From positions 62,001 to 126,000 of the forward strand of contig JAFQKQ010000010.1 of NCBI GenBank assembly GCA_017396845.1: a DNA stretch of 64,000 nucleotides. Direction: 5' to 3'. The DNA is from Clostridia bacterium (GTDB lineage: Bacteria; Bacillota; Clostridia; Christensenellales; Aristaeellaceae). This document shows, one piece after another, positions 25,630-34,529 of this stretch (position 1 is its first letter; every line of letters starts with the position of its first letter). A program made the position numbers and the translations under genes. The notes below the pieces were generated by a model. That model was given only the letters and a program-made list of their open reading frames with translations, was not told the DNA's origin and made no database searches.

Positions 25630-28600
25630 TCAGCCGATGTTTTTCATGTACAGAGGAGGCTTAAGGCTCCCCATGGGCTGAGGCAGGTAGAAGGTTGCGC
25701 CGCCGTTTTCCCATGTGAGAAGCGCTGTGCAGGAATCAATCGTGATCAGGGTCTGAAAATCCGGATCATCATCGGCTTCCTTGTAGAAATCATAGTGGGT
25801 TATGCTGCAGCTGTCCAGAAGATTCAAATATGCTGTTAATTCGTCCGCCGAAAGAGAATCTATGGTCAGCATGAGGCTGTTCGGCGCTTCTGTAATCTCG
25901 TCAAAACACCTGAAGTATGTTATGCTCCCTGTTTCCTGATCTACGTTCAGATGGCTATATGTACAGTTGCCAAAATCCATCCAGTTTGCATCCGGGAATT
26001 CTGCGGGTTCATTTTTTATATCAAAGATCATGGCGTTGACGGCGGCATAATCGTTCTTCCGGACAGCGGAGTTAAGCACTTCAAATTGATCGGCTATTGT
26101 CTGCGTAAGGGCTTCAAATTCATCGACCAATGCTGCATATTCATCCATAACTTCGTCGCCTTTGTCCACAAGGAGCTCCTGATCCTTCGTCCATTCGTCG
26201 CTTAGCGCATAGATGGACGGCCAGCGCGCTTCAAAGGATGCGAGATAATCGGGCACGGCTGTTTCATTGCTCACCGTATTAAGCAGATAATTGCCCATGT
26301 ACCAAAGGTATTTTATGTCTATGCCGGTAGACGCTTTCTGAAGCTCGAGCCATTTGCCGAGAAGCTCGAAATCTTTCGTCATAAATACTTCATAGGTAAG
26401 CTTCTCGCACAAGGATTCAATGGCGAGTACGTCGCTGAGTAGGACAGTTTCGTAGTTATCATACTCGGTTACTACCGTTTGCGAATCCATATCCGAAAAC
26501 ATCAGATCCACGCTTTCATACAGCTTTGTCGTCATTTCGGGAACGGGAAGAAGGTAGATATAATCCCGGGCGGCGTATGCTGCGGCGCGCGCTTTTAAAA
26601 GATCGTCCCATTCTCCGGACGCGGCGAAGGCCGAAGCGTAGGAATACGCCCAGTCGACGGCGGACAGACGCGCTTCGTTTTCATCCAGGAAATGATACCA
26701 GTCGTATATAAGGTTTTCTTCCGAAATCGATATGGTTAGCTCGCCCAAGCGATTCTGCGTTTGCGTAAAGAGTTTGGAGGCGTTCTCGTATTTTTCCTTG
26801 GCGTTTTCGCCCGGAATTGCATCCGTTCGATTCAAGACGCCGGGCGTCATATCCAACAGTTTTTGATGCTGTATCTCGCGTATGCTTCCCTGGTTCGTGA
26901 TATGCGGTGAATATACGAGGTCAAACATGGCTGCCGTCATATCTGCGTCCGCGTTCAGGGTTTCAACGACCAGCTTGGGAAATTCGGGATATGCGTCTTT
27001 CAGCGCCTCTTCGTTTGCCCATTCGTATAAAAACTCGAGCTTTTCCTTGTAATACAGCGCCCGTTCTTCGTTTCTTCGAATCAGTTCGATGGCCAAATCG
27101 CCTTCGAAAAACGACTGCGACCAGCTGATCGCGTTTCCGCCGGTATCAAGAAGCTTTTTCATAAACGCCACTGAATTTGTCTGAGCGTCCGAGCCCGCGG
27201 CTATATTGTCGATATCGTCTTTATAGAGATCGTAAAAGCGTATAAACTCCGCCTGATCGTTGCTGTTTGCGGCGTTTGCGATGGCGGACGCCTTTTTGTA
27301 TAGGTTTCCGAAGACGGAAAACGCGCCTACGGTTTGCTCCAGCGCTCTTTCCGCATGCGAATCTTCAAAATATACCTTTTTCTTCGGTTCCTGCCTGCCG
27401 AAGGATACATAGTCCTTCAAGAAAAATGCAAGTGCGGAGACAATGCATGCCGTAAGAAGGACATACGCAGATATGCCCAGCGCTCTTCTTATGAGCAGGC
27501 GCTTTCGGTTCTGCTGGTCCTTAACGCCGAGATATTCAAAAATTACCTGATGGCTTGCGCGGTAGCCTCCGTTTTCATCCCGGATCAGCATGCCCAGGCG
27601 CTTCCAGAGGATGCTGTGTACGATCAGGCCGTACCATTCCTCTGCGTTTTCTGCGCCTGAAAGGATTTCCTTTGTATGACCGATCCACTGCGGGAACGCG
27701 CGGCGCATGTTCCGGCTTTTCAGGAATTTATAGCATTTTGACACGGCCTTTAAAAGCTGCGCGTGCGTAAGCATGCCGTTTGTATGCTTCATTTCGCCCG
27801 CAATATATGCAAGCACCAGCCATACCGCCGCGTTCAGCTGCCATTTTTCGGGAGAATCCTCGGGCAGATCAGAGATTTCCTTGCTGATCAGCGCATCGAG
27901 GTATTTCTGCAAAAGCTCATCCCTGGATTCCACTCGGATCTGGCCTTCGCTTCCGGAGGCCTGAATGAAAAGCGACAATATGAGCGGCATTTTAAGGAGC
28001 AGCTGAATTTCGGTTTTTTCGGGCAGAAGCAGACCCTTGTGCGATAGGGCTTCCTTTACGTCTTCATCGTTTAAAAGCGACAGACGGCTTTTTTTCATTG
28101 AAAGCTGCTCGGAATCGTTTCTGGACGAAAGCACCATTCGTACGCCCTGCATGCCGGAAAGCATGCGGATTTCATCAAACAGCGCCTTCGTGTCGCCGGC
28201 GGCTTCATTAAGCCCGTCTAAGAGCAGAAGCGCTTTGGGATAGATTCCGTCCTTTGTCTGTACGCCGTTTTCCAGTAAAAGATCGAGCTGTCTGCGCGCG
28301 TCCTGAATGCCGGCGCTTTCGTTTGTGAAGCGGAGCATTCTAAGTATGCTGTCGCGGATAAAGGAGGCGCTGCTCGCCGTATAGCCGCCCAGAGGAACGT
28401 AAATAACGGCGGGCGTTGAAGGCGAGTATTTTTTCGAAGCGCCGAGCGCGGTTTTTAAAAGCGCCGTCGTCTTGCCCATACCGCCCTCCGCCTGAATGAG
28501 CATGCTTTCGCCGTCCGGCGATAGGACGAACGGAATTATGTCTGAAACAAGCAGATTTTTTTGATCCACGGTAAGGCGGATGGGGAAGAGAGAATCGCCG

Positions 28601-29640
28601 GATGCGATATATTCGTAGAACGGGTTGGATTTGATGAGCTTTTCAACGCTTCGCCTGCCGTTTTCCCACAAAGACCAATGCGTAACACCCACGCAGTCGA
28701 TGCGGTCGATGAGCTCCTTAAAGGCATCTTTCATTTCGGAGATGGAGGAAAAGCGCCTTGCCGGCACGCTGTTGAGGCCGCGCCTTAAAATGCTTTTCAC
28801 CATGCTCTTTACGGTTTCGGGCTCGTCCTTTACCATCCTGGCATCCTGCGCATCAGGCGGGAGCCTTTTCAGCGCATCCATAAGCGTGAGGGCTTTCCCG
28901 GAAACGAGCCTGTAGAATACCGCCGCAAGGGCGTAGAGATCGGTTTTTTCGGAAACCGAATAAAAGGATCTGTTTACAATTTCGGGCGCCGTATAACCTT
29001 CCTTGACGCTCAAATATTCGCCGCGCCCGGATACGATTTCGTCGATGGTGTGAACGGAATTGAAATCGATCAGCACAATGCGTTCGTTTTCGCCTTCGCC
29101 GATTAAAAGAATATTATCGGGGCTTATGTCAAGATGCAGAAGACCTTTTGCATGAAAGGGTTCAAGCGCGGTAAGAATGGCGAGCATACGATTGGCGGCG
29201 GACTTCAGGGTTTCGTCGCCCGCCGTATGAAGCGCGTCTTCAAGGCTCCGTCCGCCGGTAAAACCCAGCATGGAATAGAGCGTTCCGTTGAATTCATAGG
29301 TGTTTAAGTTTGCGCCGACTGCGTCGGGAGACGCATTCAGGATTTCAAGGTGTATGCGGTTTCCGCGTTCGAAGGAATGCCTGTGAAGCGTAAAGCTGTC
29401 CCGGCAGGATTCGTCCACAATAATTTCGCCTGATTCGCCTCTCAGTATGCCGCCCTTCGGATGATAGGGGAACAGCTCCTTGATCAGCACATGATGCTTA
29501 AGCCCTTTGTCAAATGCGTCATAATAATGCGCTTTATATACGATGGCATTGGAGCCGCGGCCGATTGCACTTTCCAGAATTACGTTCATGCCCTCGAATG
29601 CGAGCACGGTTCCTTCAGGTAAAATTATTCTTGTATCCAT
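25630..29640 (-). CDS. Membrane-anchored Ser/Thr protein kinase-NACHT/STAND NTPase fusion
   Basis: A 1336-residue multidomain protein. Residues 20-310 are a eukaryotic-type protein kinase: glycine loop IGRGSNAIVYKA (26-37), ATP lysine Lys54, catalytic loop HLDISPDN (169-176), DFN (192-194) instead of DFG, and APE (218-220). Residues about 365-610 are a NACHT/STAND-like NTPase: Walker A EGGMGKTT (385-392), Walker B LLLLDGLNEA (471-480), and VLSSRND (503-509). A helical winged region continues to about 705. One membrane segment follows at about 722-741. The last 595 residues have no recognised domain, look alpha-helical and should lie outside the cell. This suggests an envelope sensor that drives NTPase oligomerisation and kinase signalling. 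The kinase is non-RD (HLD) but keeps its Lys, Asp and Asn. Confidence 0.88.
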   Translation of the reverse strand: MDTRIILPEGTVLAFEGMNVILESAIGRGSNAIVYKAHYYDAFDKGLKHHVLIKELFPYHPKGGILRGESGEIIVDESCRDSFTLHRHSFERGNRIHLEILNASPDAVGANLNTYEFNGTLYSMLGFTGGRSLEDALHTAGDETLKSAANRMLAILTALEPFHAKGLLHLDISPDNILLIGEGENERIVLIDFNSVHTIDEIVSGRGEYLSVKEGYTAPEIVNRSFYSVSEKTDLYALAAVFYRLVSGKALTLMDALKRLPPDAQDARMVKDEPETVKSMVKSILRRGLNSVPARRFSSISEMKDAFKELIDRIDCVGVTHWSLWENGRRSVEKLIKSNPFYEYIASGDSLFPIRLTVDQKNLLVSDIIPFVLSPDGESMLIQAEGGMGKTTALLKTALGASKKYSPSTPAVIYVPLGGYTASSASFIRDSILRMLRFTNESAGIQDARRQLDLLLENGVQTKDGIYPKALLLLDGLNEAAGDTKALFDEIRMLSGMQGVRMVLSSRNDSEQLSMKKSRLSLLNDEDVKEALSHKGLLLPEKTEIQLLLKMPLILSLFIQASGSEGQIRVESRDELLQKYLDALISKEISDLPEDSPEKWQLNAAVWLVLAYIAGEMKHTNGMLTHAQLLKAVSKCYKFLKSRNMRRAFPQWIGHTKEILSGAENAEEWYGLIVHSILWKRLGMLIRDENGGYRASHQVIFEYLGVKDQQNRKRLLIRRALGISAYVLLTACIVSALAFFLKDYVSFGRQEPKKKVYFEDSHAERALEQTVGAFSVFGNLYKKASAIANAANSNDQAEFIRFYDLYKDDIDNIAAGSDAQTNSVAFMKKLLDTGGNAISWSQSFFEGDLAIELIRRNEERALYYKEKLEFLYEWANEEALKDAYPEFPKLVVETLNADADMTAAMFDLVYSPHITNQGSIREIQHQKLLDMTPGVLNRTDAIPGENAKEKYENASKLFTQTQNRLGELTISISEENLIYDWYHFLDENEARLSAVDWAYSYASAFAASGEWDDLLKARAAAYAARDYIYLLPVPEMTTKLYESVDLMFSDMDSQTVVTEYDNYETVLLSDVLAIESLCEKLTYEVFMTKDFELLGKWLELQKASTGIDIKYLWYMGNYLLNTVSNETAVPDYLASFEARWPSIYALSDEWTKDQELLVDKGDEVMDEYAALVDEFEALTQTIADQFEVLNSAVRKNDYAAVNAMIFDIKNEPAEFPDANWMDFGNCTYSHLNVDQETGSITYFRCFDEITEAPNSLMLTIDSLSADELTAYLNLLDSCSITHYDFYKEADDDPDFQTLITIDSCTALLTWENGGATFYLPQPMGSLKPPLYMKNIG

Positions 29641-29754
29641 CCCTGTCTCCCTTCCGGCGGATGCGCCCTTGTAATCAATGGATTATTTATGATACAAGGA
29701 TAGCACGCCGGTAAACATATGATTGAAATCAGATTCCCTCATGAGGCAATGCCG

Positions 29755-29862
29755 CTGGCGAGAAGAACCATGCCCCTCGGCTCTGTCAGAGGGAGAGCCA
29801 AGGGGCGCCTGCGTCGGTGCAGCTTACATTGACGGCATGTTCCCGCAGGGGGGCGTTATGGG
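29755..29862. repeat. Degenerate intergenic repeat
   Basis: A GC-rich block containing CCCCTCGGCTCTGTCAGAGG and GAGAGCCAAGGGG, which fold back on each other, then GCAGCTTACATTGACGGCAT. It resembles the elements at 12,180-12,356. The 29641-29893 gap holds nothing else besides the terminator that follows. Confidence 0.45.
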
Positions 29863-29894
29863 AAAACAACGCTGCAGCTTAGGCTGTCAGCGTT
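29863..29894 (-). terminator. Intrinsic terminator after the HTH-partner gene
   Basis: Stem AACGCTG/CAGCGTT with inner CAGC/GCTG (29868-29894), followed on the minus strand by GTTTT. It overlaps the stop codon of the upstream gene and would separate it from the kinase-NACHT gene. Confidence 0.65.
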
Positions 29895-31018
29895 CACTCT
29901 TCCGGGAAAAGCTCTGCCAGAAAATCCGAAATCTTCTGATCTACGTCGAATATATCGTCTACGCACATGCAGTACAGAACCATCCAGTCGAAGCGGTTTC
30001 TGGGATCCAGACGCTGGAAACCGCATTCGATGAGCATCTGATTGAGGCGTGTGAACGTGCTTACGAAAATCTCGTCTCTGGTGGGCTCCCAGTCAAGATC
30101 TTCGTCATCCTCGTATTCGCTCTCGCCGCCGTTTGTGACGAGGAACAGGAGCATAAGCACCTTTCTGGTAACGTCCGTCTGACGGGATTTCATCTTGGAA
30201 AGCGCCGCTTCGTCCGGCCAGTTGGCGCGCACGCTCTTCTGCGCGTCGGTAAAGGCGGCTTTTGTTTTGTCAACGCCCTTTTTACGCTCGGATACCGGCA
30301 CCATTTTGCGGTAGAGATAGTTTTCGAGCACTTCCTTTGTACTCATGGCGCTTTCTTCATCAAGGCCGTCCTCGATGGCGCCGCCCTCCAGCGTATTCAT
30401 AAAATCCATAAACAGGTGATACGCCGTGTTATGCATGCTTCCGAGCTTTTGGGAGGATTCAATAATATAGTTGATAAGCGCCTCCTGATCGGAAATGGAC
30501 ATAATCTCGTTTTTGACGAGCGTGGTAAATACGTCGCTGTCTTCTTTTGCCGGCTGCGCTTTACCGTCAAGCGCTTCCTGAACGCGCAGGACCAGCGATT
30601 TCGCCTGCAAATAATCCATACCGGCTGTCAGTGCATAGCCGTACGCGATTTCGGAGGGATTTCGCCAGTGAATACCTTCTTCCGCGATCTGGGCGATAAA
30701 CGTATCCGCCTGTTCCGCGTCGAGCTTTAATATGAAGCAAAGCTCTATGGCGTCTTCCTTTGAAATCGACTGCGTGCGCCCGCTGAGCCAGTTGCGCACC
30801 TTTTTGTCGATGGCGTCGCGCTTTTGCTCCGGGTGATTGGCTAAAAGGCCTTCAACGAGCACACTTTTCAGGTTCGTTCCGTTTGAAAACGCGTTCAGCT
30901 TATCCTGAAGGGTTCTGAATTGCGCGTTTACTTCCAATATATCGACGGCTTCCGATATGCTCATAGGCTCTTTTGCGCTATTGAGCATCATGCGGCTCAG
31001 TTCAGTCATTCGTTCCAT
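29894..31018 (-). CDS. HTH-containing protein, probable partner of the kinase-NACHT gene
   Basis: A 374-residue protein of unknown function. Residues about 65-110 resemble an XRE-type helix-turn-helix: DKKVRNWLSGRTQSISKEDA, then IELCFILKLDAEQADTFI, the way Xre-like domains read. The middle is helical. A hydrophobic stretch TRKVLMLLFLVTNGG (around 280-294) precedes an acidic patch. The C terminus has a striking block, CGFQRLDPRNRFDWMVLYC (around 340-358). I have an impression of similar proteins next to protein kinase genes in Firmicutes but cannot confirm it here. It follows the second MATE gene after 22 bases and precedes the kinase-NACHT gene, with a terminator between. Confidence 0.75.
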   Translation of the reverse strand: MERMTELSRMMLNSAKEPMSISEAVDILEVNAQFRTLQDKLNAFSNGTNLKSVLVEGLLANHPEQKRDAIDKKVRNWLSGRTQSISKEDAIELCFILKLDAEQADTFIAQIAEEGIHWRNPSEIAYGYALTAGMDYLQAKSLVLRVQEALDGKAQPAKEDSDVFTTLVKNEIMSISDQEALINYIIESSQKLGSMHNTAYHLFMDFMNTLEGGAIEDGLDEESAMSTKEVLENYLYRKMVPVSERKKGVDKTKAAFTDAQKSVRANWPDEAALSKMKSRQTDVTRKVLMLLFLVTNGGESEYEDDEDLDWEPTRDEIFVSTFTRLNQMLIECGFQRLDPRNRFDWMVLYCMCVDDIFDVDQKISDFLAELFPEE

Positions 31019-31040
31019 AGATATCCCCCTCTATATCGGT

Positions 31041-32420
31041 TTAGCAGGCTTTGCTGTCGTTTCTGGTGACGTTTTTAATCCACTTGTTACCGCGCAGGCG
31101 GAAAAATGCGATAATCCACTTAAAGCACTGATCGATGCGCGTCATCAGGAATACGATCGGAAGCGGCCAATGGAACACGAAAGCGGCAAGCAGTGTTGCG
31201 GGAAGAACGATCAGCCAGCCACAGATCATATCGACCTTTGCGACAAAACGGCTGTCGCCCGCGCCGCGGTTGATGCCTACAAAGCAGGCGGCGTGATAGC
31301 TGGTGCCGAGCAATGTGAGAGCGCCGATGGCGATCATTGTAAGGCAGAGCGCATGTACTTCGGGATCGGCGCTCGAGCCGTACATAGACGTAAAGGGTGC
31401 GCGAAGCAGGAACACAATCAGCGCCATGACGACGGCGATGATGGCAAACATGATCTGGATGGTCTTTGAATATTCGCGGGCGGTATCGTAATCGCCCTTT
31501 CCCACCGCTTTTCCAACCACCACGCATGCGCCGCCGGCGAGGGCGAAGGTGAACATGGTGCCAAGGTTCATCATGGAATTGGTGATGGAGTTGGCGGTGA
31601 TGAACACCTTTCCCATCTGTCCGATGATCGCGGCCTTCAGCATGCCGATCGTCGCCCACTGCATATCGGTAAGACCTACGGGAAGGCCGTATTTTACATA
31701 GTCCAGAGAGAGCGCGGAATCGGTTTTGAAAAGTTCTCCGGGCTTAATGGAAAGCACCTTTTGATGGTGGAAGGTATATACCCATACGATTGCCATTTCA
31801 ATAACGCGCGTAATCAGCGTAGCGACGGCCGCGCCCTGAACGCCCATCTCCGGAAGGCCTAACTTTCCGAAGATCAATATGTAGTTAAGGGCGATATTTA
31901 CAAACAAAGAGCAGATCGACACATACAGCGTTACGCGAACCACCTCTACCGAGCGCAGCATGCCCGAAAGGGAATTCGTAACAGCGAAGGGAATCCAGCT
32001 GAAGCACACGATGGCAAAATACTGAAGGGCGAGCGATGTTACCTCCGTCTGGCTGGAATCAATGACCAGGCGCAGAATTGCGGAGGGAAACAGCTGCGCA
32101 ATCAGCACGAACAGGAGCGAAACGCCGATCGAAAGCAGGAATACAAATGAAAAGATTTTTTTGATCCTCTCCATGTCGCGCTTTCCCCAGTATTGGGAAA
32201 TCAGCACGGCCGAACCGCTTACAAGTCCCAGAAGCGTCGCGGTATAAAATGCCGTAAGCGCATTTACCTGCGATACCGCGCTCTGCGCGCTTGTGCCGTC
32301 GCCGATGTGGGAAACCATGATATCGTCCGCCACTACTACCAGAAAGCTTACAAGCGATGAAAATGCCGCAGGAAGAGATATACGGAATATCGTTTTGTAA
32401 AAATTCTTGTCACGAACCAT
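31041..32420 (-). CDS. MATE family efflux transporter
   Basis: A 459-residue multidrug/toxin exporter with about twelve membrane segments. Typical features include SLPAAFSSLVSFLVVVADDI at the N terminus, GSAVLISQYWGKRD, and NRGAGDSRFVAKVDMICGWL in the second half. It is about the same length as the first MATE of the window (1119-2561) but clearly different in sequence. It lies 22 bases before the HTH-partner gene and is probably co-transcribed with it. The substrate is unknown. Confidence 0.93.
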   Translation of the reverse strand: MVRDKNFYKTIFRISLPAAFSSLVSFLVVVADDIMVSHIGDGTSAQSAVSQVNALTAFYTATLLGLVSGSAVLISQYWGKRDMERIKKIFSFVFLLSIGVSLLFVLIAQLFPSAILRLVIDSSQTEVTSLALQYFAIVCFSWIPFAVTNSLSGMLRSVEVVRVTLYVSICSLFVNIALNYILIFGKLGLPEMGVQGAAVATLITRVIEMAIVWVYTFHHQKVLSIKPGELFKTDSALSLDYVKYGLPVGLTDMQWATIGMLKAAIIGQMGKVFITANSITNSMMNLGTMFTFALAGGACVVVGKAVGKGDYDTAREYSKTIQIMFAIIAVVMALIVFLLRAPFTSMYGSSADPEVHALCLTMIAIGALTLLGTSYHAACFVGINRGAGDSRFVAKVDMICGWLIVLPATLLAAFVFHWPLPIVFLMTRIDQCFKWIIAFFRLRGNKWIKNVTRNDSKAC

Positions 32421-32604
32421 ACGCCCGTCACTCCTTTTTATCCATTACTTCTATTATACAGGATGTGTCAATATCATATAATATTATAAAGGAAGGGATC
32501 GAGCGCCTTGCGCCGATGATTTACGCATGTATTTCGCCAAAAATGAATTCGTGAAATCTTTTGGCAACATCAGGCGTAAAATATTTCTTTACTTCGGCAA
32601 ACAC

Positions 32605-32633
32605 TTTACAATTTAAAGAGAATATGATAGAAT
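32605..32633 (+). promoter_or_regulatory. Promoter for the LRR-NlpC/metA group
   Basis: TTTACA (32605-32610), 17-bp spacer, TAGAAT (32628-32633). The -10 box ends only seven bases before the ATG at 32641, so the transcript would be leaderless or nearly so. Confidence 0.65.
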
Positions 32634-32640
32634 TTATTTC

Positions 32641-33507
32641 ATGGAAAAGAGTTTATTGGCGCCAATCCCGTTTGGTAGGAAAATATTACGGTTCGGGAAT
32701 CTGTTTATCGGCGTCCTTTTGGCCGCTTTGGTTTTGTTTGCGCTTTCGCCGCGCGCTTTGGCTGTTACATTTCCCGAATCCATTACCGAAATCGAAGAAA
32801 ATGCGTTTGAAGACAATGAAGGTATTACCGAGGTGATCATACCGGAGAATATTACAATTGTTAATGCCGACGCATTTTTAGGATGTACAAATCTAGAAAA
32901 AATTGTCGTATACCCGAAGGATGTAACGCTGAATACGAATTCCCTCGGGCGCGAAGGCGATACGCATGTGATATACGGCTATAAGGGTTCTACGGCGGAG
33001 GCGTTCGCCAGAGATACGGGTCTTACATTTAAATATATGGATGACGGACTCGACGAAGATACGGGCGAAGAGATCAATAAATATGAGGAAGAGAAAAATG
33101 CGCTGCTCACCTACGCCGACGGTCTTCTCGGAAGAACGTATTCCGAAATGGACTGCGTGGAATTTGTGTACAGCTGCTACCGAAACGCGCTCGGAATATC
33201 CGTTCATGTCACCTGCGAAGATATTTACCTGAGAACAGACGGCACGGAGATCACAGAAATCCGGGATATGCAGCCGGGCGATATCATCTGCTGGATGGAC
33301 GACGGCGATCCGGACGGGAATCTGTACAACTGCGAGCATGTGGGTCTGTATGTCGGCGAGGGTTATGTAAACGGCGTATACTATTCTTCCGGCGTATTCA
33401 TAGAATCCTCCCGCGGCTACGGCGGGGTTCGCTATAACTACATTGCGCCCAGCGGAACCAGCTATTATGTCCGTAACTTTTTGTGCGCATGGCGCGTGCT
33501 CGATTAG
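32641..33507 (+). CDS. Secreted leucine-rich-repeat plus NlpC/P60-type peptidase
   Basis: A 288-residue exported protein, presumably a cell-wall hydrolase. A membrane or signal segment lies at about 18-40 (FIGVLLAALVLFALSPRALA). Two BspA-type leucine-rich units follow (FPESITEIEENAFEDNEGIT, then VIIPENITIVNADAFLGCTN), and then a C-terminal NlpC/P60 domain with the catalytic Cys in MDCVEFVYSCYR and His in CEHVGLYVGEGY. There is no ribosome site and a promoter very near the ATG. The domain order matches the larger paralogue at 34,530. metA follows after 21 bases. Confidence 0.85.
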   Translation: MEKSLLAPIPFGRKILRFGNLFIGVLLAALVLFALSPRALAVTFPESITEIEENAFEDNEGITEVIIPENITIVNADAFLGCTNLEKIVVYPKDVTLNTNSLGREGDTHVIYGYKGSTAEAFARDTGLTFKYMDDGLDEDTGEEINKYEEEKNALLTYADGLLGRTYSEMDCVEFVYSCYRNALGISVHVTCEDIYLRTDGTEITEIRDMQPGDIICWMDDGDPDGNLYNCEHVGLYVGEGYVNGVYYSSGVFIESSRGYGGVRYNYIAPSGTSYYVRNFLCAWRVLD

Positions 33508-33528
33508 AATGACGATGGAGGGGCGTAA

Positions 33529-34461
33529 ATGCCTGTCAAAATACCGAATACGCTTCCGGCAGCGGAAATGCTGACGAGAGAGAATATATTTGTCATGTCC
33601 AACGAAAGGGCGGAGCATCAGGATATCAGGCCGCTTCGCGTTGGAATTATCAATCTGATGCCGACCAAGGAAACCACCGAGACGCAGATATTAAGGCTTC
33701 TCAGCAATTCTCCCTTGCAGGTGGACGTGTTTTTCATCAGAACCGGTACGTATCTCGGCAAGAATACGAAAAAGAGCCATCTGGACGAATTTTATATCAC
33801 AATCGACGAGGTGATTGCCTCAGGCGCACGGTTTGATGCGCTGATAGTGACGGGAGCGCCGGTGGAAAAGCTGGCGTTTGAGGATGTAAAATACTGGGAC
33901 GAGCTCACCCGCATTATGGACTGGGCGGATAAAAACGTGTATTCAACGATGTTTATCTGCTGGGCGGCGCTCGCCGGGCTGAAATGGCACTACGGCATTG
34001 AAAAGCGGATGCTGGAAGATAAGTGCGTAGGCGTATTTGAACACCGCGTGACTGATGTTCATCACCCGCTGGTGCGCGGCTTTGATGAAAATTTCCTCGC
34101 GCCGCATTCGCGCTACGGCACGGTATTGAAAGAAGACATAGTAAAACAGGAAGACCTTGTGATCCTTGCCGAGAGCGAGGAGGCCGGGCTTCATCTGATC
34201 GTATCCCGTGACGGACGGCGCGTGTATGTGACGGGACACGGCGAATACGATCGTGATACGCTTAAAAAAGAGTATGAGCGCGATATTGCGCAGGGCATTA
34301 CCGATTCTTTCCCGAAACACTATTTCCCTCATGACGATCCCAAGAGTGAACCGGCGCTTCGCTGGCGCTCTCATGCCAGCCTTCTGTACGCCAACTGGCT
34401 GAATTACCTGGTGTATCAGAACACGCCCTATAATCTTTTGAATCTCTCGTGCGCGAGATAA
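33529..34461 (+). CDS. metA: Homoserine O-acetyltransferase (MetA family)
   Basis: A 310-residue class I glutamine-amidotransferase-fold enzyme that acylates L-homoserine for methionine synthesis. The catalytic Cys is C144 in FICWAALAG, with the His/Glu pair at VTGHGEYD (H237 and E239). In the acyl-CoA selectivity site, TGAPVEKL, the residue aligned with E. coli Gly111 is Glu113. In this family that substitution marks acetyl-CoA use, so acetylation rather than succinylation is expected. GGAGGGG precedes the ATG. It lies between two leucine-rich NlpC/P60 genes on the same strand, an odd neighbourhood for a biosynthetic gene. Confidence 0.95.
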   Translation: MPVKIPNTLPAAEMLTRENIFVMSNERAEHQDIRPLRVGIINLMPTKETTETQILRLLSNSPLQVDVFFIRTGTYLGKNTKKSHLDEFYITIDEVIASGARFDALIVTGAPVEKLAFEDVKYWDELTRIMDWADKNVYSTMFICWAALAGLKWHYGIEKRMLEDKCVGVFEHRVTDVHHPLVRGFDENFLAPHSRYGTVLKEDIVKQEDLVILAESEEAGLHLIVSRDGRRVYVTGHGEYDRDTLKKEYERDIAQGITDSFPKHYFPHDDPKSEPALRWRSHASLLYANWLNYLVYQNTPYNLLNLSCAR

Positions 34462-34529
34462 GGCGGCATGCGGAAGGTTCGCTTTCAAAAGAGGCGGCAC
34501 CGGAAGATTTTGATTTCAGGAGACAAAGT

